64,000 nucleotides of DNA from Azospirillum sp. GTDB taxonomy: Bacteria; Pseudomonadota; Alphaproteobacteria; Azospirillales; Azospirillaceae. The notes beneath the pieces are model-generated. The model ran no database searches. It was not told the origin of the DNA and saw only the letters and a program-made list of their open reading frames with translations. The stretch lies in NCBI GenBank assembly GCA_016124535.1, contig WGNK01000016.1:32924-96923 (forward strand), written 5' to 3'. Below, piece after piece: positions 47,582 through 55,976 of this stretch; the first letter of the stretch is position 1, and the number at the start of each line of letters is the position of its first letter. A program made the position numbers and the translations under genes.

Positions 47582-48676
47582 ATGGACTTGGTGCCCTTGA
47601 TCGATTGGCTGGGCGAAGATGTCATTGCCGCCGCCGGCGGCCTGGCGGTCGGGCTGTTGTTCGGATTTTTTGCCCAGCGGAGCCGGTTCTGCCTGCGCTC
47701 CGCGGTGATCGAGTTCGGCCATGGCACAATGGGGGCCAAGGTGGCGGTCTGGCTGCTGGCGTTTTCCGGGGCGGTGGCCGGAACCCAGCTGCTGATCGAT
47801 CTGGGCTGGCTGTCGGTTACCCATGTCCGGCAATTGGCCGCCCGCGGCAGTCTGTCGGGTGCCCTGATCGGCGGCCTGATGTTCGGTGCCGGCATGGTGC
47901 TGTCGCGCGGTTGCGCCAGCCGGCTGCTGGTTCTTTCGGCCAATGGCAATCTGCGGGCCCTGCTCTCGGGCCTGGTCTTCGCGGTGACCGCTCAGGCCTC
48001 GCTGCGCGGGGCCTTTGCACCGCTTCGCGAGGTCATCGCCGGCTGGTGGACGATCGGCGAGCCGGGTTCTCTCGATCTTCTGGCCGTGCTCGGGCTGGGG
48101 GAGCGTGCCGGGCTGTGGCTCGGCCTGTCGTTCCTGGCGGTCGCGCTGCTGTTCGCTGTGTTCAACCGGGTCGGCCCCTGGGCCTGGGTCGGCGGGCTCG
48201 GCGTCGGGGCGATGATCGCGGCCGGCTGGTTACTCACCTATAGCCTGTCGCTCCAGGCCTTCGAGGTGGTTCCGGTCGAAAGCATCACCTTCTCCGGTCC
48301 CTCCGCCGACACCCTGATGCTGCTGCTGATGCCGCGCAGCGGGCCGCTGAATTTCCATGTCGGCCTGGTGCCGGGGGTGTTTCTGGGCTCGTTTCTGGGC
48401 GGACTCCTGGGCCGCGACCTGAAGCTGGAGGGCTTCGAAGGCGGCCGCAGCATGCGGCGTTATATCGCGGGTGCAGCGCTGATGGGGTTCGGCGCCATGC
48501 TGGCCGGCGGCTGCTCGGTCGGTGCCGGGATCACCGGTGGTTCGGTCTTCGCGCTCACCGGCTGGGTGACGCTGTCGGGGATCTGGGCCGCCGCGACGCT
48601 GACCGATTTCGTGCTCGACCGGCCGGCCGCAATCCGCCCTGGCCTCGGCCAGGGCAGCCTGCGCCCGGCGCCCTGA
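47582..48676 (+). CDS. YeeE/YedE-family sulfur-compound transporter
   Basis: The 364 aa inner-membrane protein matches the YeeE/YedE (TsuA, SoxT-like) family that moves thiosulfate or other sulfur species. It has about nine helices and three typical cysteine loops: AQRSRFCLRSAV, LSRGCASRLLV and LAGGCSVGAGITGG, whose cysteines line the thiosulfate path in TsuA. Location next to DsrE-like and sox genes supports sulfur-compound import. Confidence 0.9.
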   Translation: MDLVPLIDWLGEDVIAAAGGLAVGLLFGFFAQRSRFCLRSAVIEFGHGTMGAKVAVWLLAFSGAVAGTQLLIDLGWLSVTHVRQLAARGSLSGALIGGLMFGAGMVLSRGCASRLLVLSANGNLRALLSGLVFAVTAQASLRGAFAPLREVIAGWWTIGEPGSLDLLAVLGLGERAGLWLGLSFLAVALLFAVFNRVGPWAWVGGLGVGAMIAAGWLLTYSLSLQAFEVVPVESITFSGPSADTLMLLLMPRSGPLNFHVGLVPGVFLGSFLGGLLGRDLKLEGFEGGRSMRRYIAGAALMGFGAMLAGGCSVGAGITGGSVFALTGWVTLSGIWAAATLTDFVLDRPAAIRPGLGQGSLRPAP

Positions 48677-48686
48677 GCGTCCGCGC

Positions 48687-49196
48687 TCAGAATTCGAGAT
48701 CGAGCAGGATTGCCTCCAGCCCGGCGAGGGCGCAGCCGTGATCTTCCTCGCCGCCGGGAGCCCCCGAGACCCCGACTCCGCCGACGATCGAGCCCTTGGC
48801 CTCGACCGGCACGCCGCCGCCGAGCACAATCGCGTTGGTGATCTGGCGCAGGCCCGTGCTTTGCCCCTCGGCCTTGGTCTGATCCGACAGGTCCTTGGTG
48901 TTGGTGCGAAAGCTGACCGCGGTCCAGGCCTTGCGGATCGCGGTATCGACCGTGTGCGGGCCGCCGAAGCGGTCGCGCAGCACCACCTGGGGCACGCCGC
49001 TGCGATCGACCACCGCGACCGCGACCTGGTAACCCTTGCCATGGCAGTCCGCGAGGGTCGCCTGCGCCAGCTTGAGCGCGGTATCGGGCGTCAGGTTGCT
49101 GACCGTGAACAGCCCCTCGGCCGCTGCCGCCGCGGGCAGGCCGAGACCCAGCATCGCCGCGAGCGCGGCAGCTCTAAGGTCGTGACAGGATTTCAT
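48687..49196 (-). CDS. Secreted GlcG/HbpS-family protein
   Basis: The 169 aa protein has a signal peptide (residues 1-25, ending AAAAAEG) and a GlcG/HbpS domain: LTPDTALKLAQATLADCHGKGYQVAVAVVDRSG, TAIRKAWTAVSFRTNT, and the C-terminal GSIVGGVGVSGAPGGEEDHGCALAGL. Some members bind heme or act with redox sensors. ATG 49196 gives the signal peptide. It overlaps the soxS 3' end by 23 bp. Confidence 0.85.
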   Translation of the reverse strand: MKSCHDLRAAALAAMLGLGLPAAAAAEGLFTVSNLTPDTALKLAQATLADCHGKGYQVAVAVVDRSGVPQVVLRDRFGGPHTVDTAIRKAWTAVSFRTNTKDLSDQTKAEGQSTGLRQITNAIVLGGGVPVEAKGSIVGGVGVSGAPGGEEDHGCALAGLEAILLDLEF

Positions 49197-49551
49197 CGAG
49201 CATCCCCCAAAAGTAGTCGTTGCCCAGATGGCCGATGAGTCGGCCGATTTCGCGCCCGCCACGCACCACCACGAAGGTCGGCGTGAAACGGGTCGGTGTC
49301 AGCTCAGGCAAATCCGGCGGCCAGGCCTGATCCAGGTCCACCCGCCGAAGCGGCGCCCGCCGTCCTTCCTCGGTCAGCGGGTAGACCGCACCGATCTCCT
49401 GATGCCATGCCCGGCACCAGCCGCAACCCGGCCGCTCCAGCATCACCAGCATTTCCGATGTAGCTTGGGCCGGCACTGCACTGAAAATGGTGTAGAATAG
49501 AACCGTAAATCCCAAGCCAATACGACACGCGCTGCGCCATAGTTCCAGCAT
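49174..49551 (-). CDS. soxS: Periplasmic thioredoxin-like SoxS
   Basis: SoxS keeps SoxY reduced and is needed for full Sox activity. The 125 aa protein has a signal peptide (residues 1-30, ending SAVPAQA), the redox motif PGCGWCRAWH with Cys43 and Cys46, and FTPTFVVVRGGREIGRLIGHLG with cis-Pro. ATG 49551 is chosen for the signal peptide; the frame extends 24 codons more. It is divergent from soxX across a 292-bp region. Confidence 0.9.
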   Translation of the reverse strand: MLELWRSACRIGLGFTVLFYTIFSAVPAQATSEMLVMLERPGCGWCRAWHQEIGAVYPLTEEGRRAPLRRVDLDQAWPPDLPELTPTRFTPTFVVVRGGREIGRLIGHLGNDYFWGMLDEILSRP

Positions 49552-49649
49552 CGGCGTGAAATAACGGCATTCGCCAGTGCAAAACGGATCGCTGTGTTTC
49601 TGCAATGGCTTCCGCACGATCATTCCCCCGCGGTCCCTCTTGTTTTTGG

Positions 49650-49677
49650 TTGACAGCCTGTCCTGCTTCGGTAACGT
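49650..49677 (+). promoter_or_regulatory. Candidate promoter of soxXYZAB
   Basis: A consensus -35 TTGACA (49650-49655) is 16 bp from TAACGT (49672-49677). It lies within the relatively AT-rich gap (49552-49843) between soxS and soxX, about 165 bp before the soxX start. The gap also has two loosely similar direct segments (ATACGTCGCATT and ATACACGCCGCATT, 49713-49740) that may bind a regulator. No gene is seen in it. Confidence 0.45.
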
Positions 49678-49843
49678 CGGGCCAAGTCACGATACCAAAC
49701 TCCGGCACATGGATATACGTCGCATTGATACACGCCGCATTCGGGCACATCTGTCCGCCGGTGATAAGGCGGGAGCACGGTCGGCAGGGGTGACGGAAAC
49801 GCCAGACCGACGTCCGGACGATGCAAGACGAGGGAGGAAGCGA

Positions 49844-50332
49844 ATGCCGTGGTGTCAGCGTCCGTCGCACCAGCCGGTGCGGGCGGCCATCGCCTTCTTG
49901 ATAGCGGCTGTGGTCGGCGGTCCGGTCGCGCCGGGTGCCGCAAGTGCCGAGGACCTGGTGGCTTTCGTGGTCGATGGCCAGAGCGTGCCGAAACCGCTCA
50001 CCGGCACGCCCGGCGACCCGGTGGCGGGAGCCAAGGCGTCGGTCAACCGGGGCGGCGGCAATTGTCTGGCGTGCCACGTGCTGCCGATCGCCAATCAGCC
50101 GTTTCAGGGCGATGTCGGTCCCGACTTGCGCGGCGTCGGCGCGCGCCTGAACGAGGGGGAACTGCGGCTGCGGGTGATCAATGCCAAGCTGGTCAACCCC
50201 GAGTCCGTGATGCCGGCATTCTACAAGGCCGATGGATTTCTGATGCCGCGCAAGGACCTTGCCGGCAAACCGATCCTGACCGCCCAGGAGGTCGAGGACG
50301 TGGTCGCCTATCTGGCGAGCCTGAAAGAGTGA
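49844..50332 (+). CDS. soxX: Cytochrome c SoxX
   Basis: SoxX accepts electrons when SoxA couples thiosulfate to SoxY. The 162 aa protein has a signal peptide (ending GAASAED) and one heme site, CLACH at 74-78, with methionine ligand candidates in PESVMPAFY. A strong GAGGGAGGAAG ribosome-binding site precedes ATG 49844. First gene of soxXYZAB. Confidence 0.95.
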   Translation: MPWCQRPSHQPVRAAIAFLIAAVVGGPVAPGAASAEDLVAFVVDGQSVPKPLTGTPGDPVAGAKASVNRGGGNCLACHVLPIANQPFQGDVGPDLRGVGARLNEGELRLRVINAKLVNPESVMPAFYKADGFLMPRKDLAGKPILTAQEVEDVVAYLASLKE

Positions 50333-50372
50333 TGCGTTCGCCAGTCGCGGGAAGATGAGGGAGAGTCCAAGG

Positions 50373-50843
50373 ATGATTGCCGAAACTATGGCGCGCGGAA
50401 TGACCCGCCGCACGGTCCTGACCGGGATGGGCGTGGTCACGGTGCTGGGGTTTGCCGGGGCCGGGCCGGGGCTTGCCGCCACCGCCGCCTATGAGGAAGA
50501 ACTGGCCAAGGTGCTGCAGGGCCGCACCGCCAAGGATGGCCGGATCACCATCGACGTGCCGCAGATTGCGGAAAACGGCAATACGGTGCCGCTGACCGTG
50601 ACCGTGGACAGCCCGATGACCGAGAGCGACTTCGTCAAGACGGTGACGGTGTTTGCCGACGGCAATCCGCGCCCGGAAGTTGCGGTCTTTCACTTCTCGC
50701 CGCTCAGCGGCCGCGCCTCGGCCGCGATCCGGATGCGAATGGCAACGACGCAAAATATCGTGGCGATCGCTGAAATGAGCGACGGCAGCCTGTATCAGCA
50801 GTCCGCCCAGGTCAAGGTCACGATCGGCGGTTGTGGCGGCTGA
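50373..50843 (+). CDS. soxY: Sulfur carrier SoxY
   Basis: SoxY binds thiosulfate-derived sulfur on a C-terminal swinging-arm cysteine. The 156 aa protein has a Tat signal (MTRRTVLTGMG) and ends in VTIGGCGG, the invariant carrier motif. ATG 50373 follows GGGAGAG; an ATG 18 nt upstream adds six residues. Confidence 0.95.
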   Translation: MIAETMARGMTRRTVLTGMGVVTVLGFAGAGPGLAATAAYEEELAKVLQGRTAKDGRITIDVPQIAENGNTVPLTVTVDSPMTESDFVKTVTVFADGNPRPEVAVFHFSPLSGRASAAIRMRMATTQNIVAIAEMSDGSLYQQSAQVKVTIGGCGG

Positions 50844-50873
50844 TCGCATTGGGTTCAGAGGGAGAAACAGGCG

Positions 50874-51203
50874 ATGTCCACGGCAGTGAAACCGCGCGTC
50901 AAGGCGCCGGCCAAGGCGAGCAAGGGCGAAATTTTCGAGGTTAAGACCCTGGTCAACCACGAAATGGAATCGGGACAGCGTAAAGATCGGCAGGGCGCTG
51001 TCATTCCGCGCAAGATCATCAAAAAGTTTACTGCGCGATATAATGGCCGTGTAGTCTTCAGCTGTGACTGGTATCCGTCGATTTCATCCAATCCTTATCT
51101 GGCCTTCAATATCAAGGCCGATGAATCCGGCACAATCCAGTATGTCTGGGAAGATGACGACGGCACGCTCTACGAGGCCGAATCGAAATTGGCCGTCAAC
51201 TGA
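50874..51203 (+). CDS. soxZ: SoxZ, partner of SoxY
   Basis: SoxZ forms the SoxYZ heterodimer. The 109 aa sequence has no signal peptide (it is co-exported with SoxY) and shows the family core GEIFEVKTLVNHEMESGQR, PRKIIKKFTARYNG, and FNIKADESGTIQYVWEDDDG. GGGAG precedes the ATG. Confidence 0.95.
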   Translation: MSTAVKPRVKAPAKASKGEIFEVKTLVNHEMESGQRKDRQGAVIPRKIIKKFTARYNGRVVFSCDWYPSISSNPYLAFNIKADESGTIQYVWEDDDGTLYEAESKLAVN

Positions 51204-51251
51204 TCGCAAACGCAGTCAAGCACGCACAGGCCGGCGACAAGGGAGGATACC

Positions 51252-52103
51252 GTGAAGATCAAGGCGAGCGCGCTGGGGGCTCTGGCGATGGCGGCCGTGG
51301 TAACCGCAGCCCTCCCGGGCGCCGCGCAGAATGACCAGGGCGAGAAGCCGAGCTTTCTGCGCAACGAATACCAGGCGGTCAAACCGGAAAAAGCCAATCC
51401 TCTCACCGAGCTGATCTCCGGTTATTTTTTCCGCTCGCGTGAAACCCAGGCGTTGCAGGATGACGATTTTCTCAACCCTGGCTTTTTGTGGGTCGAACAG
51501 GGTCAGGATTTGTGGTCCAAACCCGAGGGCGAAGCCGGAAAATCCTGTGCCGATTGCCACCAGGACGCCGCAGCGACCATGAAGGGGGTGGGGGCGAGCT
51601 ATCCCAAGGTGCAGCCGGATGGCAAGCTGGCCAATCTTGAAGGCCGGATCAATCTGTGCCGGACCCAGTACATGAAGGCGCCCGAGCTGAAATACGACAG
51701 CGACCCGCTGCTGGCGCTCACCGCCTATGTTCGCCACCAGTCGCGGGGCATGCCGGTCAAGGTGGCGATCGACGGAACCGCCGCGCCCTATTTCGAAAAG
51801 GGTAAGGAGTTCTATTACACCCGGCGCGGCCAATTGGATTTCTCCTGCGCCTCGTGCCATGAGACCAATTACGGCCATTATCTGCGTGCCGACTTCCTGA
51901 GCCAGGGCCAGAGCAACGGCTTCCCGACATATCGGCTGAAATGGCAGAAGCTGGGCTCGCTGCATCGCCGCCTCGAAGGCTGTGTCCAGGATACCCGCGG
52001 CGAAACCTTCAAGCGCGGGTCCGAGGAATTCCTGGCACTGGAGCTTTACCTCGCCTGGCGTGGCCAGGGGCTGCCGGTCGAAACCCCCTCGGTCCGCCAG
52101 TAG
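51252..52103 (+). CDS. soxA: Diheme cytochrome c SoxA
   Basis: SoxA, with SoxX, joins thiosulfate to the SoxY cysteine. The 283 aa protein has a signal peptide (residues 1-25), CADCH at 99-103 and CASCH at 199-203, and the active-site persulfide cysteine at 244 (RLEGCVQDTRG). Both CxxCH motifs are intact, so this is a diheme SoxA. GTG start with GGGAGG upstream. Confidence 0.95.
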   Translation: MKIKASALGALAMAAVVTAALPGAAQNDQGEKPSFLRNEYQAVKPEKANPLTELISGYFFRSRETQALQDDDFLNPGFLWVEQGQDLWSKPEGEAGKSCADCHQDAAATMKGVGASYPKVQPDGKLANLEGRINLCRTQYMKAPELKYDSDPLLALTAYVRHQSRGMPVKVAIDGTAAPYFEKGKEFYYTRRGQLDFSCASCHETNYGHYLRADFLSQGQSNGFPTYRLKWQKLGSLHRRLEGCVQDTRGETFKRGSEEFLALELYLAWRGQGLPVETPSVRQ

Positions 52104-52157
52104 AGACCAGCCCGAACCCGCCCTTCAGCTGACCGCCGATTTGGGAAGCCACCGGAC

Positions 52158-53843
52158 ATGCTTACCCGCCGAGACCTGCTGCAGGTCGCCGCCGCCGCGT
52201 CGGTTCTGGCCGGCGCCCGCCCAAGCCGGGCCGCCGGCCCGGCCCGGCCGCTGAGCCAGAGTGACCTGCTCGCCTTCGATCCGGTCGGCCAGGTCACCTT
52301 GCTCCATTTCACCGACTGCCACGCCCAGCTGGTACCGCTGTTTTTTCGGGAACCCAGCGTCAATCTGGGCGTCGGCGAGGTCTCGGGTCTGGCGCCGCAT
52401 ATTACCGGTGCCGCCTTCCTGGAAAGCTTCGGCATCAAGGCGGATTCGCCGGCGGCCTATGCGCTGACCGACCAGGATTTTGTCGATCTGGCGCGCTCGC
52501 TGGGGCGGATCGGCGGGCTCGACCGCATGGCGACCCTGGTCAAGGCGATCCGGGCGGAGCGGCCGGGCAAGGTGTTGCTGCTCGACGGCGGCGACACCTG
52601 GCAGGGTTCCTACACCTCCTACCAGAGCCAGGGCGGCGACATGGTCGAGGCGATGAACGCACTCGGCGTCGATGCCATGACCGCCCATTGGGAGTTCACC
52701 TACGGCGAAGACCGGGTGATGGAGCTGAAAGAGAAGCTGGCTTTTCCGTTCCTCGCCGGCAATGTCGTCGATACCGAGTGGCAGGAGGACGTGTTCGACG
52801 GCACCGCAACCTTCGAGCGAGGCGGGGTCAAGATCGCGGTGATCGGGCAGGCCTTCCCCTACACCCCGATCGCCAATCCCCGGTACAAGATTCCCCAATG
52901 GTCGTTCGGCGTCCGCGACGAAAAGATGCAGGAGCGGGTCGACCAGGCGCGCGCCGATGGCGCCGCACTGGTGGTGGTGGTCAGCCATAACGGTTTCGAC
53001 GTCGACCGCAAGATGGCGGGGCGGGTGTCGGGCATCGACGTGCTGCTGACCGGGCACACCCATGATGCCCTGCCGCAGGTCGAGCGGGTCGGCAACACGC
53101 TGCTGGTCGCCTCGGGGTCTCACGGCAAATTCCTGTCGCGCCTCGATATCTCGGTGAAAGACCGGGCGATCGCGAATTTCCGCTACCAGCTGATTCCGAT
53201 TTTTTCCGATGTGATCGCGCCCGACCCCGAGATGGCGGCGCTGGTCGCGCGGCTGCGCCAGCCCCATGCGGCCGAGCTGGGGCGGGTGCTCGGCCGCACC
53301 GAGGGGCTGCTCTACCGGCGCGGCAACTTCAACGGCACCTTCGACGACATGATCTGCGACGCGCTGCTGGAACAGCGCGATGCCGAGATCGCGCTGTCGC
53401 CGGGATTCCGCTGGGGCTGCACCTTGTTGCCGGGCCAGGACATCACCGTGGAGGATGTCCACAACGTGACCTCGATCACCTATCCGGCGGCTTATCGCAC
53501 CGAGATGACCGGCGCCCGGCTGAAGGAAGTTCTGGAGGACGTGGCCGACAATCTGTTCAATCCAGACCCTTATTACCAGCAGGGCGGCGACATGGTGCGG
53601 GTCGGTGGGCTGGCCTATTCGATCGCCCCGCGCGCCGGCATCGGCAGCCGGATCGGTGATCTGGTCACGACCCGCAACGGCGCCCCGATCGATCCCGCCC
53701 GCACTTATACCGTGGCCGGCTGGGCCTCGGTCAACGAAGGCACCGATGGGCCGCCGATCTGGGATGTGGTCGAACGCCACATCGTGGCCAAGGGCGTGAT
53801 CGCGCCGGTGGTGCGCGAGACCGTGCGCATCCGCAGCAGCTGA
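52158..53843 (+). CDS. soxB: Thiosulfohydrolase SoxB
   Basis: SoxB uses two manganese ions to release sulfate from SoxY-bound thiosulfonate. The 561 aa protein has a Tat signal (TRRDLLQVAAAASVLAGA), metal motifs FTDCHAQL (51-58), LLLDGGDTWQGS, MTAHWEFTYG, VVSHNGFDVD and LLTGHTHDALP, and a C-terminal nucleotidase domain. The sequence matches the SoxB form of the 5'-nucleotidase family. Confidence 0.97.
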   Translation: MLTRRDLLQVAAAASVLAGARPSRAAGPARPLSQSDLLAFDPVGQVTLLHFTDCHAQLVPLFFREPSVNLGVGEVSGLAPHITGAAFLESFGIKADSPAAYALTDQDFVDLARSLGRIGGLDRMATLVKAIRAERPGKVLLLDGGDTWQGSYTSYQSQGGDMVEAMNALGVDAMTAHWEFTYGEDRVMELKEKLAFPFLAGNVVDTEWQEDVFDGTATFERGGVKIAVIGQAFPYTPIANPRYKIPQWSFGVRDEKMQERVDQARADGAALVVVVSHNGFDVDRKMAGRVSGIDVLLTGHTHDALPQVERVGNTLLVASGSHGKFLSRLDISVKDRAIANFRYQLIPIFSDVIAPDPEMAALVARLRQPHAAELGRVLGRTEGLLYRRGNFNGTFDDMICDALLEQRDAEIALSPGFRWGCTLLPGQDITVEDVHNVTSITYPAAYRTEMTGARLKEVLEDVADNLFNPDPYYQQGGDMVRVGGLAYSIAPRAGIGSRIGDLVTTRNGAPIDPARTYTVAGWASVNEGTDGPPIWDVVERHIVAKGVIAPVVRETVRIRSS

Positions 53844-53925
53844 TTGGCGGGAGCCAGGGGCCACCGGACCTTGGCGGGGTGTACCGGGGCGGCGTCCCCG
53901 GTCTTTTGGTTCGACGAGGCTCGCC

Positions 53926-54657
53926 ATGACCGGTTTCGACGTGAGCTACGCCGGGGCGTTGGGTGCCGGCCTGCTCAGCTTTCTGTCGCCGTGCATCCTG
54001 CCGCTGGTGCCGCCCTATCTGGCGTTCATCAGTGGCGTATCGCTGGGTGGCGGAAGTGGTCCGGCGGCGACCGCGGGACGGGTGCTGCCGCCGGCGCTGG
54101 CCTTCGTGCTCGGCTTCATGACGGTCTTCGTGGCGCTCGGTGCCACCGCCTCGACCCTGGGGCGCTATATTGCCGTCTACAGCAACGTCCTGACCCCGCT
54201 GGCGGGCGGCATCATCATCGTGCTCGGCCTGCATTTTCTTGGCGTGTTCCGCATCTTCCTGCTGTTCCGGGAAGCCCGCTTCCACGTCGAATCCCGACCG
54301 GTCGGCCTGTTGGGCGCTTATGTCGTCGGTCTTGCCTTCGCCTTCGGCTGGACGCCCTGCGTCGGTCCGGTGCTGGCCGCGATCCTGATCGTCGCGGGCA
54401 GCGGCGATGACGCCTGGTTCGGCGCCTCGTTGCTCGGCAGCTACGCGGCCGGGATCGGCATTCCGTTCCTGGCCGCCGCTGCCGCGGTGGGCAGCCTCGC
54501 CGGCCCGCTGGGGCGGCTGAAGCGGGTGACGCCGGTGGTGGAAAAAGTGCTGGGCGTGCTGCTGATCGCCACCGGGCTGCTGTTCATCACCGGCGGCATC
54601 GTCGATGTCTCCAACTGGCTGCTGGAGACCTTCCCGGTGCTGGGCCGAATCGGCTGA
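53926..54657 (+). CDS. soxV: Thiol transporter SoxV (CcdA/DsbD-like)
   Basis: SoxV carries reducing power across the inner membrane to SoxW. The 243 aa protein has six helices and the CcdA cysteines: LSFLSPCILPLVPPYLAF in helix 1 and AFGWTPCVGPVLAAIL in helix 4. Location after soxB makes SoxV more likely than a cytochrome-biogenesis CcdA. Confidence 0.92.
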   Translation: MTGFDVSYAGALGAGLLSFLSPCILPLVPPYLAFISGVSLGGGSGPAATAGRVLPPALAFVLGFMTVFVALGATASTLGRYIAVYSNVLTPLAGGIIIVLGLHFLGVFRIFLLFREARFHVESRPVGLLGAYVVGLAFAFGWTPCVGPVLAAILIVAGSGDDAWFGASLLGSYAAGIGIPFLAAAAAVGSLAGPLGRLKRVTPVVEKVLGVLLIATGLLFITGGIVDVSNWLLETFPVLGRIG

Positions 54658-54695
54658 GCCGGGCCGGCGGGCCGCGCGCTCTGGCTGGGAGACCG

Positions 54696-55220
54696 ATGAT
54701 GCGGAGACTGCGCTCGGGCGTGAGGTTGGGAGTGTCGGTGCTGCTGGTCCTGGGCGCCGGCGCGCCGGGCCGCGCCGCCACCGCCGCCGCCGCCAAGGAT
54801 ATTCATCAGTTCTGGGACGCCCAATGCGCCCATTGCCACGGTCATGCCGAACGGTTTGCCCGGACCGACCTGGTGGTGAAGGCGGGTCGGCTGCAGGGGC
54901 GTCGGATCGGTTATGACCTGCGCCGCTTTCTGCCCGACCACGGGGTGCCGGCGGAGCTTGCGGCCCCGATTTACGCCATGCTCCTGGCCCAGGCTGCCAC
55001 GGCGCCGCGATTCAAGCAAAACTGCGCCCGCTGCCATGGCGCCGCCGCCGACTTCGCCCGAAGCGCCCTCAGCTTCAAGGGCCAAGTGCTCTACGGCACC
55101 GAGACCGGGATGCCGGTTACCGACTTCCTCGCCACCCATCGCGCGTTGGCGCCGGAAGACGCGGCGTTCTTCGCCAGCTTGCTGGCGCGGGTCAAACGTG
55201 AGGTCGGGCCGGGCCAATGA
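54696..55220 (+). CDS. Small diheme c-type cytochrome of sox region
   Basis: The 174 aa protein has a signal peptide (residues 1-27) and two heme sites, CAHCH at about 44-48 and CARCH at about 107-111. It is not one of the core Sox cytochromes by sequence (too short for SoxA or SoxD). It could be an electron acceptor for SoxXA or SoxCD, like SoxE. The gene is between soxV and soxR. Confidence 0.85.
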   Translation: MMRRLRSGVRLGVSVLLVLGAGAPGRAATAAAAKDIHQFWDAQCAHCHGHAERFARTDLVVKAGRLQGRRIGYDLRRFLPDHGVPAELAAPIYAMLLAQAATAPRFKQNCARCHGAAADFARSALSFKGQVLYGTETGMPVTDFLATHRALAPEDAAFFASLLARVKREVGPGQ

Positions 55221-55288
55221 GTGGGCTGGGCCGCCCGCTTCGGGATAGGGTGTTCGACGATCCGGCGCCGACCGCCCGGCGGTCGCGG

Positions 55289-55639
55289 CTAGACCTGCTC
55301 GGGACGGCTCTGGTCGAGGGTGGCCGGGGCGCCGCCATTCGCCGCCGCCTTGCCGCAAAAGATATCGTGCAGGACCCGGAGGATGCGTTCGGCCGCCGGA
55401 TTTTCGATCGCGTAGTAGATGGTTTGGCCGGAGCGGCGGGCCCGGACCACCTTGTCTTTGCGCAACAGCGCCAGGTGCTGGGAAACCGAGGTGTCGCGTG
55501 CACCGACCGCTTCGGCGATCTGCCCGACCGATTTTTCGCCGTCGATCAGGTGACAGAGAATCTTGAGACGGGTCGGGCTGGCCAGCGCCTTCAGTAATTC
55601 GCAAGCCTGATCGGCCGCCTGGTCCATCTCGTCGAGCAT
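55289..55639 (-). CDS. soxR: ArsR-family sulfur sensor SoxR (BigR/SqrR-like)
   Basis: SoxR represses sox genes until persulfide or sulfane sulfur modifies its cysteines. The 116 aa winged-helix protein has ASPTRLKILCHLIDGEKSV and RDTSVSQHLALLRKDKVVRARRSGQTIYYAI. Cys29 and Cys95 (DIFCG) match the positions of the two sensing cysteines in BigR/SqrR; Cys13 is extra. ATG 55639 follows GAGG. It is divergent from the DUF2892 gene and faces the sox genes. Confidence 0.92.
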   Translation of the reverse strand: MLDEMDQAADQACELLKALASPTRLKILCHLIDGEKSVGQIAEAVGARDTSVSQHLALLRKDKVVRARRSGQTIYYAIENPAAERILRVLHDIFCGKAAANGGAPATLDQSRPEQV

Positions 55640-55664
55640 CACGCCTGCCTCGTGGTTGATACTT

Positions 55665-55685
55665 GCGAATATACGAATATATTGC
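55665..55685. promoter_or_regulatory. Candidate SoxR operator
   Basis: An AT-rich imperfect inverted repeat (GCGAATATA and ATATATTGC around CGA), containing two GAAT half-sites 7 bp apart in direct orientation, lies 26 bp upstream of soxR and before the divergent DUF2892 gene. ArsR-type persulfide sensors bind AT-rich dyads at this kind of position. Confidence 0.55.
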
Positions 55686-55763
55686 TATATGAACAAACAC
55701 CGGGGCCGCCGGGGCTGGCGCTCCATGGCCTCCGGGATCCGGTCCGAAGGGGAGCTTATACCA

Positions 55764-55976
55764 ATGACCAGGAATATCGGCACTGTTGACCGCCTGTTGC
55801 GTATCGCAGCCGGCCTCGGGTTGCTCTCGCTGCTCTACTGGCTGGAGGGGGACGTCCGCTGGGTCGGTCTGGTTGGCGTCGTGCCGCTGGTGACCGCGGC
55901 CGTTTCGTGGTGCCCGGCCTACCGGCTGCTCGGCATCAGGACCTGCGCCTTGGGGTCGCCGGCACAGGGGACTTGA
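55764..55976 (+). CDS. DUF2892/YgaP-type small membrane protein
   Basis: The 70 aa protein has two predicted membrane helices (AAGLGLLSLLYWL and LVGVVPLVTAAVSWCPAYRLLGI) and the family opening MTRNIGTVDRLLRI. Such proteins often accompany rhodanese or sulfide-oxidation genes controlled by BigR. The cysteines in SWCPAYRLLGIRTC are conserved. GGGGAG precedes ATG 55764. Confidence 0.88.
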   Translation: MTRNIGTVDRLLRIAAGLGLLSLLYWLEGDVRWVGLVGVVPLVTAAVSWCPAYRLLGIRTCALGSPAQGT

